Shown here: piece after piece, positions 21,892-31,585 of the stretch
Layout of the letters: the number at the start of each line of letters is the position of its first letter
Position numbering within the stretch: position 1 is the first letter of the stretch
Source: Candidatus Rokuibacteriota bacterium
GTDB lineage: Bacteria; Methylomirabilota; Methylomirabilia; Rokubacteriales; CSP1-6
Length of the DNA stretch: 34,645 bases
NCBI GenBank assembly: GCA_016209425.1
Contig: JACQWA010000428.1
Span: forward strand, 1-34,645
Direction of reading: 5' to 3'
Translations under genes and position numbers: made by a program
The notes under the pieces: generated by a model
Databases searched by the model: none
What the model was told of the DNA's origin: nothing
The model's input: the letters and a program-made list of their open reading frames with translations, nothing else

Positions 21892-24800
21892 ATGAGCTTT
21901 CTTGAAGTCTTTGTGCGGCGCCCGGTCTTCACGACGATGCTGATCGCTTCGTTCGTCGTCCTGGGGGCAGCCTCCTTCCTCCAGCTGGGCGTGGATATTT
22001 TCCCCAAGGTCGATCTCCCCACCATCACGATCACCACCCGCCTGCCGGGCGCCAGCCCCGAGGAGATCGAGAGCCAGATCACCAAGCCCATCGAAGAGGT
22101 CGTCAACACGATCAGCGGCCTCGACGAGCTCCGCTCGAGCACCATCGAGGGGCAGTCGCAGGTCCTCGCCACGTTCGTGCTCGAGCGGAACGTCCAGGAG
22201 GCCGCCAACGACGTGCGCGAGAAGGTCGCCACGGTCGTCTCGCGGTTTCCGGCCGGCACGGAGTCGCCCGTCATCGAGAAGTTCGACCCCGATTCGGCTC
22301 CCGTCATGGCGGTGGTGGTCTCGGGCCAGCGCTCGGCCCGCGAGGTCACCGAGATCGCCGACAAGCGGATCAAGCGCCAGCTCGAGACCGTGAAGGACGT
22401 CGGGGCCATCACGCTGGTCGGCGACCGGAAGCGCGAGATCCAGGTGCTCGTGGACCCCCACAAGCTCACCGCCTTCGGCCTCTCGATCCAGCAGATCAAG
22501 GAGGCGCTGCTCCGCCAGAACGTCGAGATCCCGGGCGGGCGCGTGACCGAAGGCGGACGCGAGGAGGGCCTTCGGACCCTCGGCCGGATCGAGTCGCCGG
22601 CAGCGTTCAACGACCTGATCGTGGCCGATTTCAAGGGGGGGCCGGTCCACATCCACGACATCGGCACCGTGGTGGACGGCGAAGAAGAGCCCCGGACGCT
22701 GTCGCGCCTGAACGGCCAGACCGCCGTCAGCCTCCTCATCCGGAAGCAGTCGGGGACCAACACGGTGGCGGTGGTCGATGCCGTGAAGAAAAAGCTCGCG
22801 GAGGTTCAGAAGGGACTGCCGCCAGATATCCAGTTCGACGTCGTCCGCGACCTGTCGCGCTTCATCAAGCGTTCTTTCCACGAGGTCCAGGATCACCTCT
22901 TGCTGGGCGGTCTCCTGGCCAGCCTCATCGTGGCGGTGTTCATCGGCAACCTCCTCTGGTGGGAGAGCGCCGCGATCGCCGCGATCGTCGCCGCGGTAGG
23001 AGCGGCTTTCCTTTCGGGCGACCCCCAGCTCCTCCTTCAGGTCACCGGCGGAGCCATCCTGGTCACCATGCTCCTGTTCCTCACAATCCGGAAGCTCCGG
23101 CCGGCCTTCGTCGCGGCCCTGGCCATCCCCTGCTCGATCATCGCGACCTTCACGGCCATGCGCATCGCCGGCTTCACGCTCAACAACCTGACGATGCTCG
23201 GGCTCTCCCTCGTCACGGGCATCGTGATCGACGACGCCATCATCGTGCTGGAGAACATCTTCCGCCACACCGAGGAGGAGGGGCGCTCACCCTTCGAGGC
23301 GGCCATCACCGGAACCCGGGAGATTGCCCTGGCGGTCATGGCCACGACCCTGTCGCTCGTCGTGATCTTCCTGCCGGTGGCCTTCATGGGCGGGCTCGTG
23401 GGGAAGTTCTGGAACTCCTTCGGGCTCACCGCGACCTTCGCCATCCTCGTCTCGCTCGTCGTGGCGTTCACCCTGACCCCCATGCTGGCGGCCCGGATCC
23501 TGGCCGCCCGCCCCGCGGACGACGCGACACGGAGGTCCAAGGAGTCCCCGTTCTACCGAACCATCGAGCACTGGTACGAGGTGGCGCTGGCGTGGGGCCT
23601 CCGCCACCGGCTGGTCGTGCTGGGCGCAACGCTCCTCATCCTTGTCGGCGGTGTCTTTCTCCTGAGTCGCGCGAAGCTGGAGTTCGTGGTCGACGACGAC
23701 ATGAGCGAGTTCGAGGTGGTGGCCGAGGCCCCGCCCGGCTCGTCACTCGAGCGCACCGCCGGGATCGCCCGGACGCTGGAGGGGGAGATCCGGAAGATCT
23801 CCGAGGTGCAGACCCTGTTCACCACCATCGGGGTCCGCGGCCAGTACCAGTCCAACGTCACGGACATCTCGATCTACGTCGGCCTCAAGCATCTGTCCAT
23901 GCGCACGCGGACCCAGGACGAGATCAAACAGGAGGTGCGAAAGCGGCTGGCCGCCCACCCCGGGCTCCGCATCAGCGCCCAGCAGATCAACCTGATCGGC
24001 GGCGGCGGCTTCCGGCAGACCCCGTTCAACCTGATCCTCCGCGGGCCGGATCTCGGCAAGCTGGACGGCTACGCCGCCGCGGTCATCCGGGACCTCTCGA
24101 CCAAGCCCGGCTTCGTGGATCTGGACACGGCGCAGTCCCAGCGGCAGCCCGAGCTTCAGGTCCTGATCGACCGCCAGAAGGCCTCCGATCTCGGGGTGCG
24201 GGTGGCCAGCATCGCCTCGGCGCTCCGGACCATGGTGGGCGGCGAGAAGGCGGGGTTCTACCGCGAGGAGGGCGAGCAGTACGACGTCCGCCTCCGTCTC
24301 AAGGAAGATTTCCGGAAAGACGCGTCGGTCATCGCCGATCTCACCGTGCCGGGAGCCGGCGGCCAGCTCGTCAAGCTCTCCAACGTCACCTCGCTGGCGC
24401 CCGGGATGAGTCCCGGCCAGATCGAGCGATACGCCCAAGAACGCTCCATCACCATCGTCTCAAACCTCTCCCAGAAGCCGCTGGGAGAGGCCCTCGCCGA
24501 AGGCTACGCGGCCGTGCGCAAGCTCACGATGCCACTGGAGTACGGCATCGTGACGATCGGCCGGGGCAAACTTCTCGCCGAATCGATCCAGAACTTCCTG
24601 ATCGCCTTTGTCCTGTCGCTGGCCTTCATCTACATCGTGCTCGCCGCCCAGTTCGAGTCGTTCATCCACCCCGTCACGATCATGGTTTCCCTGTTCCTGT
24701 CGATCCCCTTCGGGCTCCTCTCCCTCCTGCTCGTCGGCAAGACCCTCAACATCTACTCGATCATGGGCCTCTTCCTCCTGATGGGGGTTGTCAAGAAGAA

Positions 24801-25188
24801 CGCGATCCTCCAGGTGGACTACACCAACGTGCTCCGGGGGCGGGGCATGGCGCGCTTCGAGGCTCAGATGCAGGCCGACCGGGCCCGGCTCCGACCGATC
24901 CTGATGACCACGCTGGCCATCATCGCGGGGATGTTGCCGGTGGCCCTGGGACGGGGCGACGGAGCAGCCTCCCGGGCCTCCCTCGCCACGGTCGTGGTCG
25001 GAGGCCAGGCCCTCTGCCTCGTCGTCACGCTCCTGGTGACGCCGGTGATCTACTCGATGTTCGACGACCTCCGGGGCCTCCGCGTCTTCTCCTGGGTCCG
25101 TTTCCCGCGCTGGCGGGAAGCCCTCGCCGCCCGCTTGGACTGGCTGGGGGAACGGCGCGCCGCCAACAGCCGCCGCCCAACGACTTAA
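21892..25188 (+). CDS. RND family efflux pump permease (AcrB/MexB-like) with extra hydrophobic insertion
   Basis: 1098 codons from ATG at 21892. Hydrophobe/amphiphile RND transporter: N-terminal [19 protein letters not shown] (TM1), [19 protein letters not shown], the proton-relay Asp-Asp pair Asp447/Asp448 in [14 protein letters not shown], the mid TM cluster, and [15 protein letters not shown] late in the protein. In AcrB the Asp pair is 407/408. The 40-residue shift is explained by added sequence between TM2 (about 336-352) and the conserved [15 protein letters not shown] (about 401-415), containing two further hydrophobic runs (about 359-374 and 379-399). Forms a homotrimer with the adaptor. 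Substrate not deducible. Confidence 0.93.
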   Translation: MSFLEVFVRRPVFTTMLIASFVVLGAASFLQLGVDIFPKVDLPTITITTRLPGASPEEIESQITKPIEEVVNTISGLDELRSSTIEGQSQVLATFVLERNVQEAANDVREKVATVVSRFPAGTESPVIEKFDPDSAPVMAVVVSGQRSAREVTEIADKRIKRQLETVKDVGAITLVGDRKREIQVLVDPHKLTAFGLSIQQIKEALLRQNVEIPGGRVTEGGREEGLRTLGRIESPAAFNDLIVADFKGGPVHIHDIGTVVDGEEEPRTLSRLNGQTAVSLLIRKQSGTNTVAVVDAVKKKLAEVQKGLPPDIQFDVVRDLSRFIKRSFHEVQDHLLLGGLLASLIVAVFIGNLLWWESAAIAAIVAAVGAAFLSGDPQLLLQVTGGAILVTMLLFLTIRKLRPAFVAALAIPCSIIATFTAMRIAGFTLNNLTMLGLSLVTGIVIDDAIIVLENIFRHTEEEGRSPFEAAITGTREIALAVMATTLSLVVIFLPVAFMGGLVGKFWNSFGLTATFAILVSLVVAFTLTPMLAARILAARPADDATRRSKESPFYRTIEHWYEVALAWGLRHRLVVLGATLLILVGGVFLLSRAKLEFVVDDDMSEFEVVAEAPPGSSLERTAGIARTLEGEIRKISEVQTLFTTIGVRGQYQSNVTDISIYVGLKHLSMRTRTQDEIKQEVRKRLAAHPGLRISAQQINLIGGGGFRQTPFNLILRGPDLGKLDGYAAAVIRDLSTKPGFVDLDTAQSQRQPELQVLIDRQKASDLGVRVASIASALRTMVGGEKAGFYREEGEQYDVRLRLKEDFRKDASVIADLTVPGAGGQLVKLSNVTSLAPGMSPGQIERYAQERSITIVSNLSQKPLGEALAEGYAAVRKLTMPLEYGIVTIGRGKLLAESIQNFLIAFVLSLAFIYIVLAAQFESFIHPVTIMVSLFLSIPFGLLSLLLVGKTLNIYSIMGLFLLMGVVKKNAILQVDYTNVLRGRGMARFEAQMQADRARLRPILMTTLAIIAGMLPVALGRGDGAASRASLATVVVGGQALCLVVTLLVTPVIYSMFDDLRGLRVFSWVRFPRWREALAARLDWLGERRAANSRRPTT

Positions 25189-25190
25189 CC

Positions 25191-25275
25191 TCGCGCCTGT
25201 TCGAGCGCGGGCTTCGCCCGCGCAAACCTTTCGAGGGGGAGGCCTCGGAGGGGGCGGCCGAGGCCCCCTCCGAAG
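25191..25275 (+). repeat. Two-hairpin intergenic repeat, copy 3 of 3
   Basis: First hairpin GCGCGGGC (25205-25212), loop TTC, GCCCGCGC (25216-25223). Second hairpin TCGGAGGGGGC (25245-25255), seven-base loop, GCCCCCTCCGA (25263-25273). It fills the whole gap between the convergent stops of the RND pump and oxidase-fold genes. It begins CCTGTTCGAGCGC like copy 2 and shares TGTTCGAGCGCGGGC with copy 1. Confidence 0.75.
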
Positions 25276-25680
25276 TTACATCCCCCAGGAGAAGACGTGG
25301 GTGGGAGTCACCTCGACGATCACTGAATCCTTTTCGTCGAGGGCCGCCTCGCTGGGGTACTGGGGGTACTTCTTGTAGAAGAGCGCGCGGACCTTCCGAA
25401 AACGGGGCCCGCGGTCGATCAGTTTGGCTCTCCCCTGAACCATCACGCCTTTTAAGTGCTCCCAGGCGTCCGAGTAGCAATCGACGGTCACCGTGACGCG
25501 CGGGTTCGCCTGGAGGTTCCGGATCTTCTTGGCGTCGTCCCCGGAGGCGAAGTAGATCCGGCCCCCTTCCAGGACGTGGCAGACGGGAACGCTATGGGAC
25601 CACCCGCTGGCCCCGACCGTGGCGACGCGACACACGCGCTCCCATTGGATCAGCTGAGCTTCGGCCTTCTTGAGACGCAC
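25276..25680 (-). CDS. Pyridoxamine 5'-phosphate oxidase-fold protein
   Basis: 134 codons from GTG at 25680 with GGAGAG upstream; an extension to 25776 would run into the PpiD gene. Split-barrel flavin-binding fold (PNPOx-like): VCRVATVGASGWSHSVPVC near 16-34, GGRIYFASGDDAKKIRNLQAN near 40-60, then VTVTVDCYSD and VMVQGRAKLID. Families of this kind bind FMN, F420 or heme; sequence alone does not choose. It follows the PpiD gene by 17 bases in the same direction. Its C-terminus VEVTPTHVFSWGM is typical. Role unknown. Confidence 0.85.
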   Translation of the reverse strand: MRLKKAEAQLIQWERVCRVATVGASGWSHSVPVCHVLEGGRIYFASGDDAKKIRNLQANPRVTVTVDCYSDAWEHLKGVMVQGRAKLIDRGPRFRKVRALFYKKYPQYPSEAALDEKDSVIVEVTPTHVFSWGM

Positions 25681-25697
25681 GGAGCTCTCCCTGGTCG

Positions 25698-27602
25698 TCA
25701 AGGGGTGGCAGAACCGAGGCCGGACGAGACCTGGATCTTGGCCTCCGCCCTCAGGCCCCGCGCCCAGCCCTCCCACGCCTGGTTCTTCTTCTGCTCCAGC
25801 ACCTGCTGACGGAGCTCCTCCCGCTCCTTCTCAAATCCGGCCGCGTCTGGGGCCCGGCGCTCGAGCGTCTTGACCACGAAGACCCCCTCGGGGGTCGCCA
25901 CGGGCTCGGCGACCTTCCCCACGGCCAGTCCGAGGGCGACCCGCATCACCTCACCCGGCACCCGGCGGTCGGCCGCCGGCTCGGAGCGCGAGAAGAAGCC
26001 GGTGTCGCCCGAAGGCAGCCCCTGCTTCTTGCCCGCCCCGAGCAGATCGTCGCCCTTCTCGGCCGCCTCAGCCAGCGCTTTCGCGCGGGCGAGGGCCAAG
26101 GTCTCGGCCTTTTGCCGCTTGACGGCCTCGGCCACCTTCCCCTTGACTTCGGCGAACGCGGGGACGGCGGCCGGGATCTGCTCGACGACCTTGACAATCA
26201 CGTACCCGGCCGGGGTCTTGAGCGGGCTGGACACCCCCCCCACGGCGAGGGAGAACAGGGTGTCCTCCAGAGCCTGGAGCCGCCCGATTTCCTCCAGCGA
26301 ACCGCCCCGCGCCAGGAGGGCGCCCTTCGGCTCGAGGCCACGTCGCCCGGCCTCAGCCATGAAATCCTTCGCGCCCTGGAGCGCCCCCTTGACCTCATCG
26401 GCCTTGGCCAGGGCGGCGCGCTCGCTCCGCTCGCCCTGGAGCTTTTCCCGAATCTGCCCCGCCACCTCTTTGAGGGAGCGCCGTCCCCCGTCCTGGATCT
26501 CCGAAACCTTGATCGCATGATAGCCAAAGGGCGTGCGCACCGGCTCCGGCGAGATCTCGCCCTTCCGCAGGGCAAAGACCGCCTGCTCAAAGGCCGGAAC
26601 CACCTCGCCCCGCCCGATGTAGCCGAGGTCCCCTCCCGAACCCGCCGAGGCCGGATCCTCGGAGATCTCCCTGGCGAGCTTGGCGAAATCCTCCCCCGCC
26701 CGGGCCCGCTTGATGGCCGCCTCCACCTTGGCCTTGGCCTTTTCCTCCGCCTCGCTCCCGCCCACGGGAGGGACACGCACGAGGATGTGGGCCGCCCTCA
26801 CGCGCCGGGGCGCCTCGAACTCCGAGGCGTGCTCCTTGTAGTACGCCTCTACGTCAGCGTCCGTCACGGAGGCCATGAAGGCCCTGGGGCTCACCAGCAC
26901 ATAGTGCAGGCGCCGTCGCTCGGGCTCCTGGAAGCGCATCGGGTTCGTCTTCAGGAACGCTTCCAGCTCAGCCTCGGTGGCGCTGACCTCGGCCATGAGC
27001 TGCGCAATCCCAACCTCGGCCCAGGCTGCTCGGACCTTCTCGCGCCGGAAGTCGTAGGCCTGCTTGAGCTCCATGTCGGAAACCTTGATGCCCTCCCTGA
27101 TCATCGCCTCCATCTTCTTGCGAACCAGCTCGCGCCGCTGCTCGGTCTCGAAGGTCGCCGGATCGATCTTGGCGCGAGTCAGGATCTGCCGATAGCGCTC
27201 CCGCGAAAAGCGCCCGTCCTCCTGGAAGGCCCGGATGGCTTGGACCTTCGCGCGGAGCTCGTCGTCCCCCACCTGGATCCCGTCGGCGTTCGCCCGCTGG
27301 AGGATCAGCGTCTCCAGGATCAGGTCGTTCACGACCTGCTGGGAGATCCCCAGGCGCTCGGCGACCTCAGAGGTGAAGCGCTCCTTGTACAGCTGGCGGT
27401 AGAACTCCATGTAGGACCGGTAGAGCCGCTGGTAGCGCTCGAGCGGAATTTCCTCGCCGTTGACCGTCGCCACCGCCGTGGGATCGCTCCCGGTAATGCT
27501 CCCCTTCCCCCAGACGAAGAACGAGGTCCCGACGAAGGCGGCGATCACGACCCACAGGGTGATCGAGAGCGCTTTCAGATTCCGTCGCAATGCGCTGATC
27601 AT
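25698..27602 (-). CDS. Periplasmic peptidyl-prolyl isomerase/chaperone (PpiD/SurA type)
   Basis: 634 codons from ATG at 27602, AAGGAG upstream. A single N-terminal membrane anchor (about 10-32) precedes a SurA_N-type helical region (about 40-180), then a parvulin rotamase domain about 267-370 ([46 protein letters not shown]). A second degenerate parvulin-like repeat follows ([18 protein letters not shown], about 455-480) and a third near 560-600 ([17 protein letters not shown]). The architecture matches PpiD of the inner membrane, which helps outer-membrane and secreted proteins fold. Usual length. Lies downstream of the purine permease in a minus-strand run. Confidence 0.9.
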   Translation of the reverse strand: MISALRRNLKALSITLWVVIAAFVGTSFFVWGKGSITGSDPTAVATVNGEEIPLERYQRLYRSYMEFYRQLYKERFTSEVAERLGISQQVVNDLILETLILQRANADGIQVGDDELRAKVQAIRAFQEDGRFSRERYRQILTRAKIDPATFETEQRRELVRKKMEAMIREGIKVSDMELKQAYDFRREKVRAAWAEVGIAQLMAEVSATEAELEAFLKTNPMRFQEPERRRLHYVLVSPRAFMASVTDADVEAYYKEHASEFEAPRRVRAAHILVRVPPVGGSEAEEKAKAKVEAAIKRARAGEDFAKLAREISEDPASAGSGGDLGYIGRGEVVPAFEQAVFALRKGEISPEPVRTPFGYHAIKVSEIQDGGRRSLKEVAGQIREKLQGERSERAALAKADEVKGALQGAKDFMAEAGRRGLEPKGALLARGGSLEEIGRLQALEDTLFSLAVGGVSSPLKTPAGYVIVKVVEQIPAAVPAFAEVKGKVAEAVKRQKAETLALARAKALAEAAEKGDDLLGAGKKQGLPSGDTGFFSRSEPAADRRVPGEVMRVALGLAVGKVAEPVATPEGVFVVKTLERRAPDAAGFEKEREELRQQVLEQKKNQAWEGWARGLRAEAKIQVSSGLGSATP

Positions 27603-27650
27603 TCGGGTCTCCTTGAACCTCTTAAGCCTACCACACGGACGGGAGCGCTG

Positions 27651-29036
27651 CTAGAAGCCGAGGAGAGGGCGAAGCCACGGCAGGGCGAAGTACACGAGGA
27701 AGGCGAGCGTGGCGCCGTACATCATCGGATGGACCTGGGTCGCCTTCCCGCGCACCAACTTCACGAACGAGTACGCGACGAAGCCCGCGCCGATGCCGTT
27801 GGTGATGGAGTAGGTGAACGGCATGACAGTCATCGTGAGCAGCGCGGGAAATCCCTCCTCCAGCTCCCCGAAGGGAATCTCGCGCACGATCTTGCACATC
27901 AGGTACCCGACCACAACCAGCGCGGGGGCCGTGGCCTGAGGCGGGACGACCCCCGCAAGCGGGGCAACGAACAGCGCCAGCAGGAAGCAGAACCCGGTGA
28001 ACACCGAGGCCAGGCCGGTCTTGGCTCCCTCGGAGACCCCTGCGGCCGATTCGATGTAGGTCGTGGCGGACGAGGCGCCGGCCGCTCCCCCCGCGACGGC
28101 GGCAAGCGAGTCCACCAGCAGGACGCGGTGCAGACGCGGGAGCTTTCCGTCCCGGTCGAGCCAGCCCGCCTCCCCGCCGATCCCGATCACCGTCCCCATG
28201 GTGTCGAAAAAGTCCGAGAGCATGATCGAGAAGATCGTGACCGCCGCCGCCACCACCCCCACGCGCCAGAACACCTCCACGTTCAGCCCGGCGCCCAGCG
28301 TGGACAAATCGGGCAGCGCCCAGATCTTCGGTGGGATGACGGCCTGGCCCGGCGTGGGGAACGCCTGGCCTCCCGTGGCGGCATTGACCGCGATCGCCAG
28401 GAGGGCGGTGAGGAGGATGCCGATGAGGAGCGCGCCCCGAACGCGAGCCGCCTGAAGCCAGAGAGTCATGAGGAGGCCGACCACCGCCACCACGACGGGG
28501 GCGGTGGTGAGATCGCCCAGCGTGACGGGAATGCCCGGCGGTCCCGGCTTCACGAAGCCGCCCGACACCAGGCCGATGAACAGGATGAAGAGGCCGATCC
28601 CGACGCTGATGGCCTGCTTGAGAGCCAGGGGGATCGCGTCCATGATCACCTCGCGGAAGCCGGTCAGGACCAGGAGCGTGATCGCCACGCCCTCCAGGAA
28701 GACGACGCCCATGGCCGCCTGCCAGGGCAGCTTCATGCCAGCCACGAGCTGGAAGGCCACCACGGCGTTGAGGCCCATGCCGGACGCCACGGCGAGCGGA
28801 TAGTTGGCCACTACCCCCATGGCGATGCTGAGGAGCCCCGCCACCAGACACGTGGCGGCCAGCGTGGAGGCGAACGGCGGCCCTTGTCCCTCGAGCCCCT
28901 TGATTCCGGAAAAGGAGAGGATGGCCGGGTTCACAAAGATGATGTACGCCATCACCATGAACGTGGTGAGGCCGCCCGTCAGCTCGATCCCGACCGTGGT
29001 GCGGCGCTCGCTGAGGCCAAAGAGCCGGTCGAGCAT
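27651..29036 (-). CDS. NCS2/AzgA-type purine permease
   Basis: 461 codons from ATG at 29036, two bases after the TrmI stop (TGAGGATG). Multi-spanning membrane protein of the nucleobase-cation symporter 2 family, AzgA/GhxP branch: N-terminal RRTTVGIELTGGLTTFMVMA and YIIFVNP, ASGMGLNAVVAF near 85-96, DFFDTMGTVIGI, and AGASSATTYIESAAGVSEGA late. These match adenine/guanine/hypoxanthine permeases rather than uracil or xanthine ones, though specificity is inferred. Co-translated with the tRNA methyltransferase gene; the pairing is probably only positional. Confidence 0.9.
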   Translation of the reverse strand: MLDRLFGLSERRTTVGIELTGGLTTFMVMAYIIFVNPAILSFSGIKGLEGQGPPFASTLAATCLVAGLLSIAMGVVANYPLAVASGMGLNAVVAFQLVAGMKLPWQAAMGVVFLEGVAITLLVLTGFREVIMDAIPLALKQAISVGIGLFILFIGLVSGGFVKPGPPGIPVTLGDLTTAPVVVAVVGLLMTLWLQAARVRGALLIGILLTALLAIAVNAATGGQAFPTPGQAVIPPKIWALPDLSTLGAGLNVEVFWRVGVVAAAVTIFSIMLSDFFDTMGTVIGIGGEAGWLDRDGKLPRLHRVLLVDSLAAVAGGAAGASSATTYIESAAGVSEGAKTGLASVFTGFCFLLALFVAPLAGVVPPQATAPALVVVGYLMCKIVREIPFGELEEGFPALLTMTVMPFTYSITNGIGAGFVAYSFVKLVRGKATQVHPMMYGATLAFLVYFALPWLRPLLGF

Positions 29037-29038
29037 CC

Positions 29039-29848
29039 TCACTCCCGCGGGCTGGTCTCCTCGGGAACCACCCGCCGGGCCACGGTGATGAAGCCGGTAT
29101 GCGCCACCATCCGGTGAAACGGGCGCACCGACGGCCCCTCGATGTTCCACGGGCGGAAGAGCGTCTCGAAGGTTTCGACGAGGCCAAAGGCGGGATGCCG
29201 CCGGAGCGCCTCGTTGATCTGCTGGGATTGGAGAATGGTCGGCACATAGCTCAGGAGGATCCCCCCCGACCGGAGGATCCTCACCACGGGATCAACCAGC
29301 CGCCAGGGCTCGGGCAAGTCCAAGATCACGCGGTCGACCGGCTCCTCGTCCGCCAGCCCCTCTTCCACGGCAGCGAACCGCACGGAGAGGGTCGTGACTT
29401 CTCCCAGGCGCGCCCGGATGTTGGCCAGGGCCCGACGGGCGAACTCCTCGCGCTGCTCGTAGGTGATGACTTTTCCCTCGGGCCCCACCGCGCGGAGCAG
29501 CGCCAGGGTGAGGGCGCCGGAGCCCGTCCCAGCCTCCAGAACCCGACAGCCAGGATACACGTCCGCCCAAAAGAGGATCATCGCCAGGTCCTTGGGGTAG
29601 ATCACCTGCGCGCCCCGCGGCATCTCCAGGACGTACTCGGCCAGCGTGGGGCGGAGGGCCAGGAACCGCAGGCCGAGCGATGAGCGCACCCAGCTCCCGT
29701 CCGGGTGGCCGATGACGGCGTCGTGGGGGATCCAGCCGCGGTCCGAGTGGAACGTCTCGCCCTTGCGCAAGGTGAGGAGGTGACGCTTCCCCCGCTGATC
29801 GATGAGGAGAACCTGCTCGCCGTCCTGGAAGGCGTCGAGGACGCTCAT
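29039..29848 (-). CDS. trmI: tRNA (adenine-N1)-methyltransferase TrmI
   Basis: 269 codons from ATG at 29848, with a -10-like TATAAC about 15 bases upstream on the minus strand (29869-29864), so the leader would be very short. Small N-terminal beta domain, then a Rossmann SAM-binding core VLEAGTGSGALTLALL at 103-118 and the catalytic stretch VILDLPEPW (Asp177), the latter diagnostic for m1A58 tRNA methyltransferases (T. thermophilus TrmI, Asp170). The conserved FETLFRPWN near 231-239 fits. Acts on position 58 of the T-loop. Its stop is two bases from the permease ATG. Confidence 0.9.
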   Translation of the reverse strand: MSVLDAFQDGEQVLLIDQRGKRHLLTLRKGETFHSDRGWIPHDAVIGHPDGSWVRSSLGLRFLALRPTLAEYVLEMPRGAQVIYPKDLAMILFWADVYPGCRVLEAGTGSGALTLALLRAVGPEGKVITYEQREEFARRALANIRARLGEVTTLSVRFAAVEEGLADEEPVDRVILDLPEPWRLVDPVVRILRSGGILLSYVPTILQSQQINEALRRHPAFGLVETFETLFRPWNIEGPSVRPFHRMVAHTGFITVARRVVPEETSPRE

Positions 29849-29903
29849 CGCGCGATCCGACGAGAGTTATAGCACACCCGGCCGCGCGGTGGAAAGTCGT
29901 GAA

Positions 29904-31142
29904 TCACGTGCGCCGGGGTTCCGGAAGAAAACACGCGGCGACGAAGCCGAGGAACGGCATGACGGCGGTGATGCCGAGGGCCAGCGGCAGCCCCCAGTGG
30001 TCGGCCACCCATCCCAGGAGGGCGACCCCCACACCGCCGGTGCCGATGGCGAACCCGACGATGAGCCCCGAGGCCATTCCCAGGTGGCGCGGCAGGTAGG
30101 CCTGGGCCAGGACCACCGACACGGAGAAGGTCGAGACCAGGACAAACCCCACGGCGCCGAGCAGAACGAAGGCCCAGAGGCCCCGCGCGAAGAGAAAGAG
30201 AACGGCCAGCGGCGTGGCCAGCAGGAAGACGCTGATAATGAACCGCCGGGGGCCCCAGCGATCGGCCAGCGGGCCTCCCACGAGGGTTCCGACGGCGCCC
30301 GCCCCGAGGAACACGAAGAGGAGGGGCCCCACGATCCTCGGGTCAGCCTTGAGGAGGTCGATGTAGAAGAACGGAACGTAGGTGGTGAGGCCGAGCTGGG
30401 TCCAGGAGCGAAGCGTCACCACCAGAATGAGGAGGGCCATGGCTCGCACCATCGCCTCCCGGCCGTCGGCCGACAGAGTAGCCCTGGGCTTTTCCGACCT
30501 CTCCGCCGACAGCACCGGAAGCGCCGCGGTCAGCAGCCCGGCAACCACCAGTCCCGGCGCCAGCATTCCGAGGCTTCCCCAGAGGCCCCAGCCGGCGACG
30601 AGAGCCGTGATGATGGGCGGCCCCAGCGCAAATCCCACGTTGCCCCCGATCGAGAAGAACGACAGCCCCGTGGCTTTCCGATCCCCCGCCACGTGGCTCG
30701 CGGTTTTGTAGCCCTCGGGATGATAGGCGGCCACCCCGAGCCCGCCGATGACCACCAGGGCGAGGATCGCCCCGTAGCTCGGCGCCATGCCGGTCAGCGC
30801 CAGCCCGAGCCCGGAGACCAAGACCGAAAGCGGCAGCAGCCAGCGCCGCGCGGTTTGGTCCGAAAGGTATCCGAACAACGGCTGGATAACCGACGAGGTC
30901 AGGTTGGCCGCCAGAATGATCGTGCCGGCGGCGGCGTAGGAGAGCTGGAAGGCCTCGCGGAGGAACGGGAGGATCGCGGGGAGCGCCCCCTGGTTGGTAT
31001 CGATGACCAAGTGCCCCAGGGCCAGCAGCGTCAGGAGCCTGGCGTTAGGCCGCGTGCGGGTCGTCTCCCGCGTTGTCGAGAGCAGCGTGGGAGCCAGCGA
31101 CGAAGGGGCGAGGTCGGTGGACGGGCCGCGGTCGGCGGTCAC
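29904..31142 (-). CDS. MFS transporter, fosmidomycin-resistance (Fsr)-like
   Basis: 412 codons from GTG at 31142. Twelve-span major facilitator: GHLVIDTNQGALPAILPFL near 48-66, GYLSDQTARRWLLPL between TM2 and TM3, and GGLGVAAYHPEGYKTASH near 124-141, which is characteristic of the Fsr/FsmR subgroup. The PLADRWGPRRF loop marks the second half. Predicted export of small organic phosphonates or other drugs is from family only. The first ~38 residues are hydrophilic and Thr/Arg-rich, and no alternative ATG start is present. A -10-like TACCAT lies seven bases before the GTG and there is no Shine-Dalgarno. Divergent from the VOC gene. Confidence 0.88.
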   Translation of the reverse strand: MTADRGPSTDLAPSSLAPTLLSTTRETTRTRPNARLLTLLALGHLVIDTNQGALPAILPFLREAFQLSYAAAGTIILAANLTSSVIQPLFGYLSDQTARRWLLPLSVLVSGLGLALTGMAPSYGAILALVVIGGLGVAAYHPEGYKTASHVAGDRKATGLSFFSIGGNVGFALGPPIITALVAGWGLWGSLGMLAPGLVVAGLLTAALPVLSAERSEKPRATLSADGREAMVRAMALLILVVTLRSWTQLGLTTYVPFFYIDLLKADPRIVGPLLFVFLGAGAVGTLVGGPLADRWGPRRFIISVFLLATPLAVLFLFARGLWAFVLLGAVGFVLVSTFSVSVVLAQAYLPRHLGMASGLIVGFAIGTGGVGVALLGWVADHWGLPLALGITAVMPFLGFVAACFLPEPRRT

Positions 31143-31149
31143 GGGGCCT

Positions 31150-31159
31150 ATGGTACACT
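31150..31159. promoter_or_regulatory. Overlapping divergent -10 boxes, both leaderless-type
   Basis: Plus strand TACACT (31154-31159) precedes the VOC ATG (31169) by nine bases. Minus strand TACCAT (31155-31150) precedes the MFS GTG (31142) by seven bases. The two boxes share bases 31154-31155. No Shine-Dalgarno exists for either gene; the -35 boxes are poor. Confidence 0.45.
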
Positions 31160-31168
31160 ACCTCCGCA

Positions 31169-31585
31169 ATGGGCGCCCCGCTGAAGGTCCAGGAGCTCGG
31201 CCATGTCTCGCTCTTCGTCAGGGACCTCGACGCGTCGATCCGCTTCTATCGCGACCTCCTCGGATTACGGGACGTGGGCAGAGGCAAGAACGGCAAGATC
31301 GCCTTCTTCTCGGCGGGCCCTCATCACCACGACCTCTCGATCGAGGTGGCGCGCGCCGACGGCCCCGAGCGACCGAAGGGCGCGCCCGGCCTCTACCACA
31401 TCGCCTTCAAGGTGGGCGAGAGCCGCAACGCGCTGGAAGAGGCCCGCCGCTGGGTGGAAGCTCACGGGCCGACGCCGTTCGGCGAGATGACCGCGCGCGA
31501 GAGCGCGTCCTTCTCGATTCATGATCCCGACGGCCACGAGATCGAGCTCTACGTGGACCTCCGCGCCGGCGGCCCCCCGGCCTGA
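31169..31585 (+). CDS. VOC (glyoxalase/dioxygenase fold) metalloprotein
   Basis: 138 codons from ATG at 31169. Two beta-alpha-beta-beta-beta modules of the vicinal oxygen chelate superfamily: ELGHVSLFVRDLDASIRFYR at 9-28 (His12), DLSIEV near 55-60, LYHIAFKV at 75-82 (His77) and DPDGHEIELYVD with Glu126. The His/His/Glu set is the metal triad of glyoxalase I, extradiol dioxygenases and fosfomycin-resistance proteins. The C-terminal Gly/Pro tail overlaps the opposing MFS gene by 37 bases. Substrate unknown; sequence best resembles catechol-2,3-dioxygenase-type single-module proteins. Start confirmed by the -10 spacing. Confidence 0.88.
   Translation: MGAPLKVQELGHVSLFVRDLDASIRFYRDLLGLRDVGRGKNGKIAFFSAGPHHHDLSIEVARADGPERPKGAPGLYHIAFKVGESRNALEEARRWVEAHGPTPFGEMTARESASFSIHDPDGHEIELYVDLRAGGPPA

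Noticed and set aside
22959-25496. Very long open frame (845 codons) overlapping the RND pump gene in another plus-strand frame
   Set aside because: Arg/Pro/Gly-rich product with no family motifs; it is a by-product of high third-position G+C in the real pump gene.
26112-29117. 1001-codon plus-strand frame antisense to PpiD and the purine permease
   Set aside because: Low-complexity His/Arg/Gly/Asp-rich translation and it lies over two well-supported genes on the other strand.
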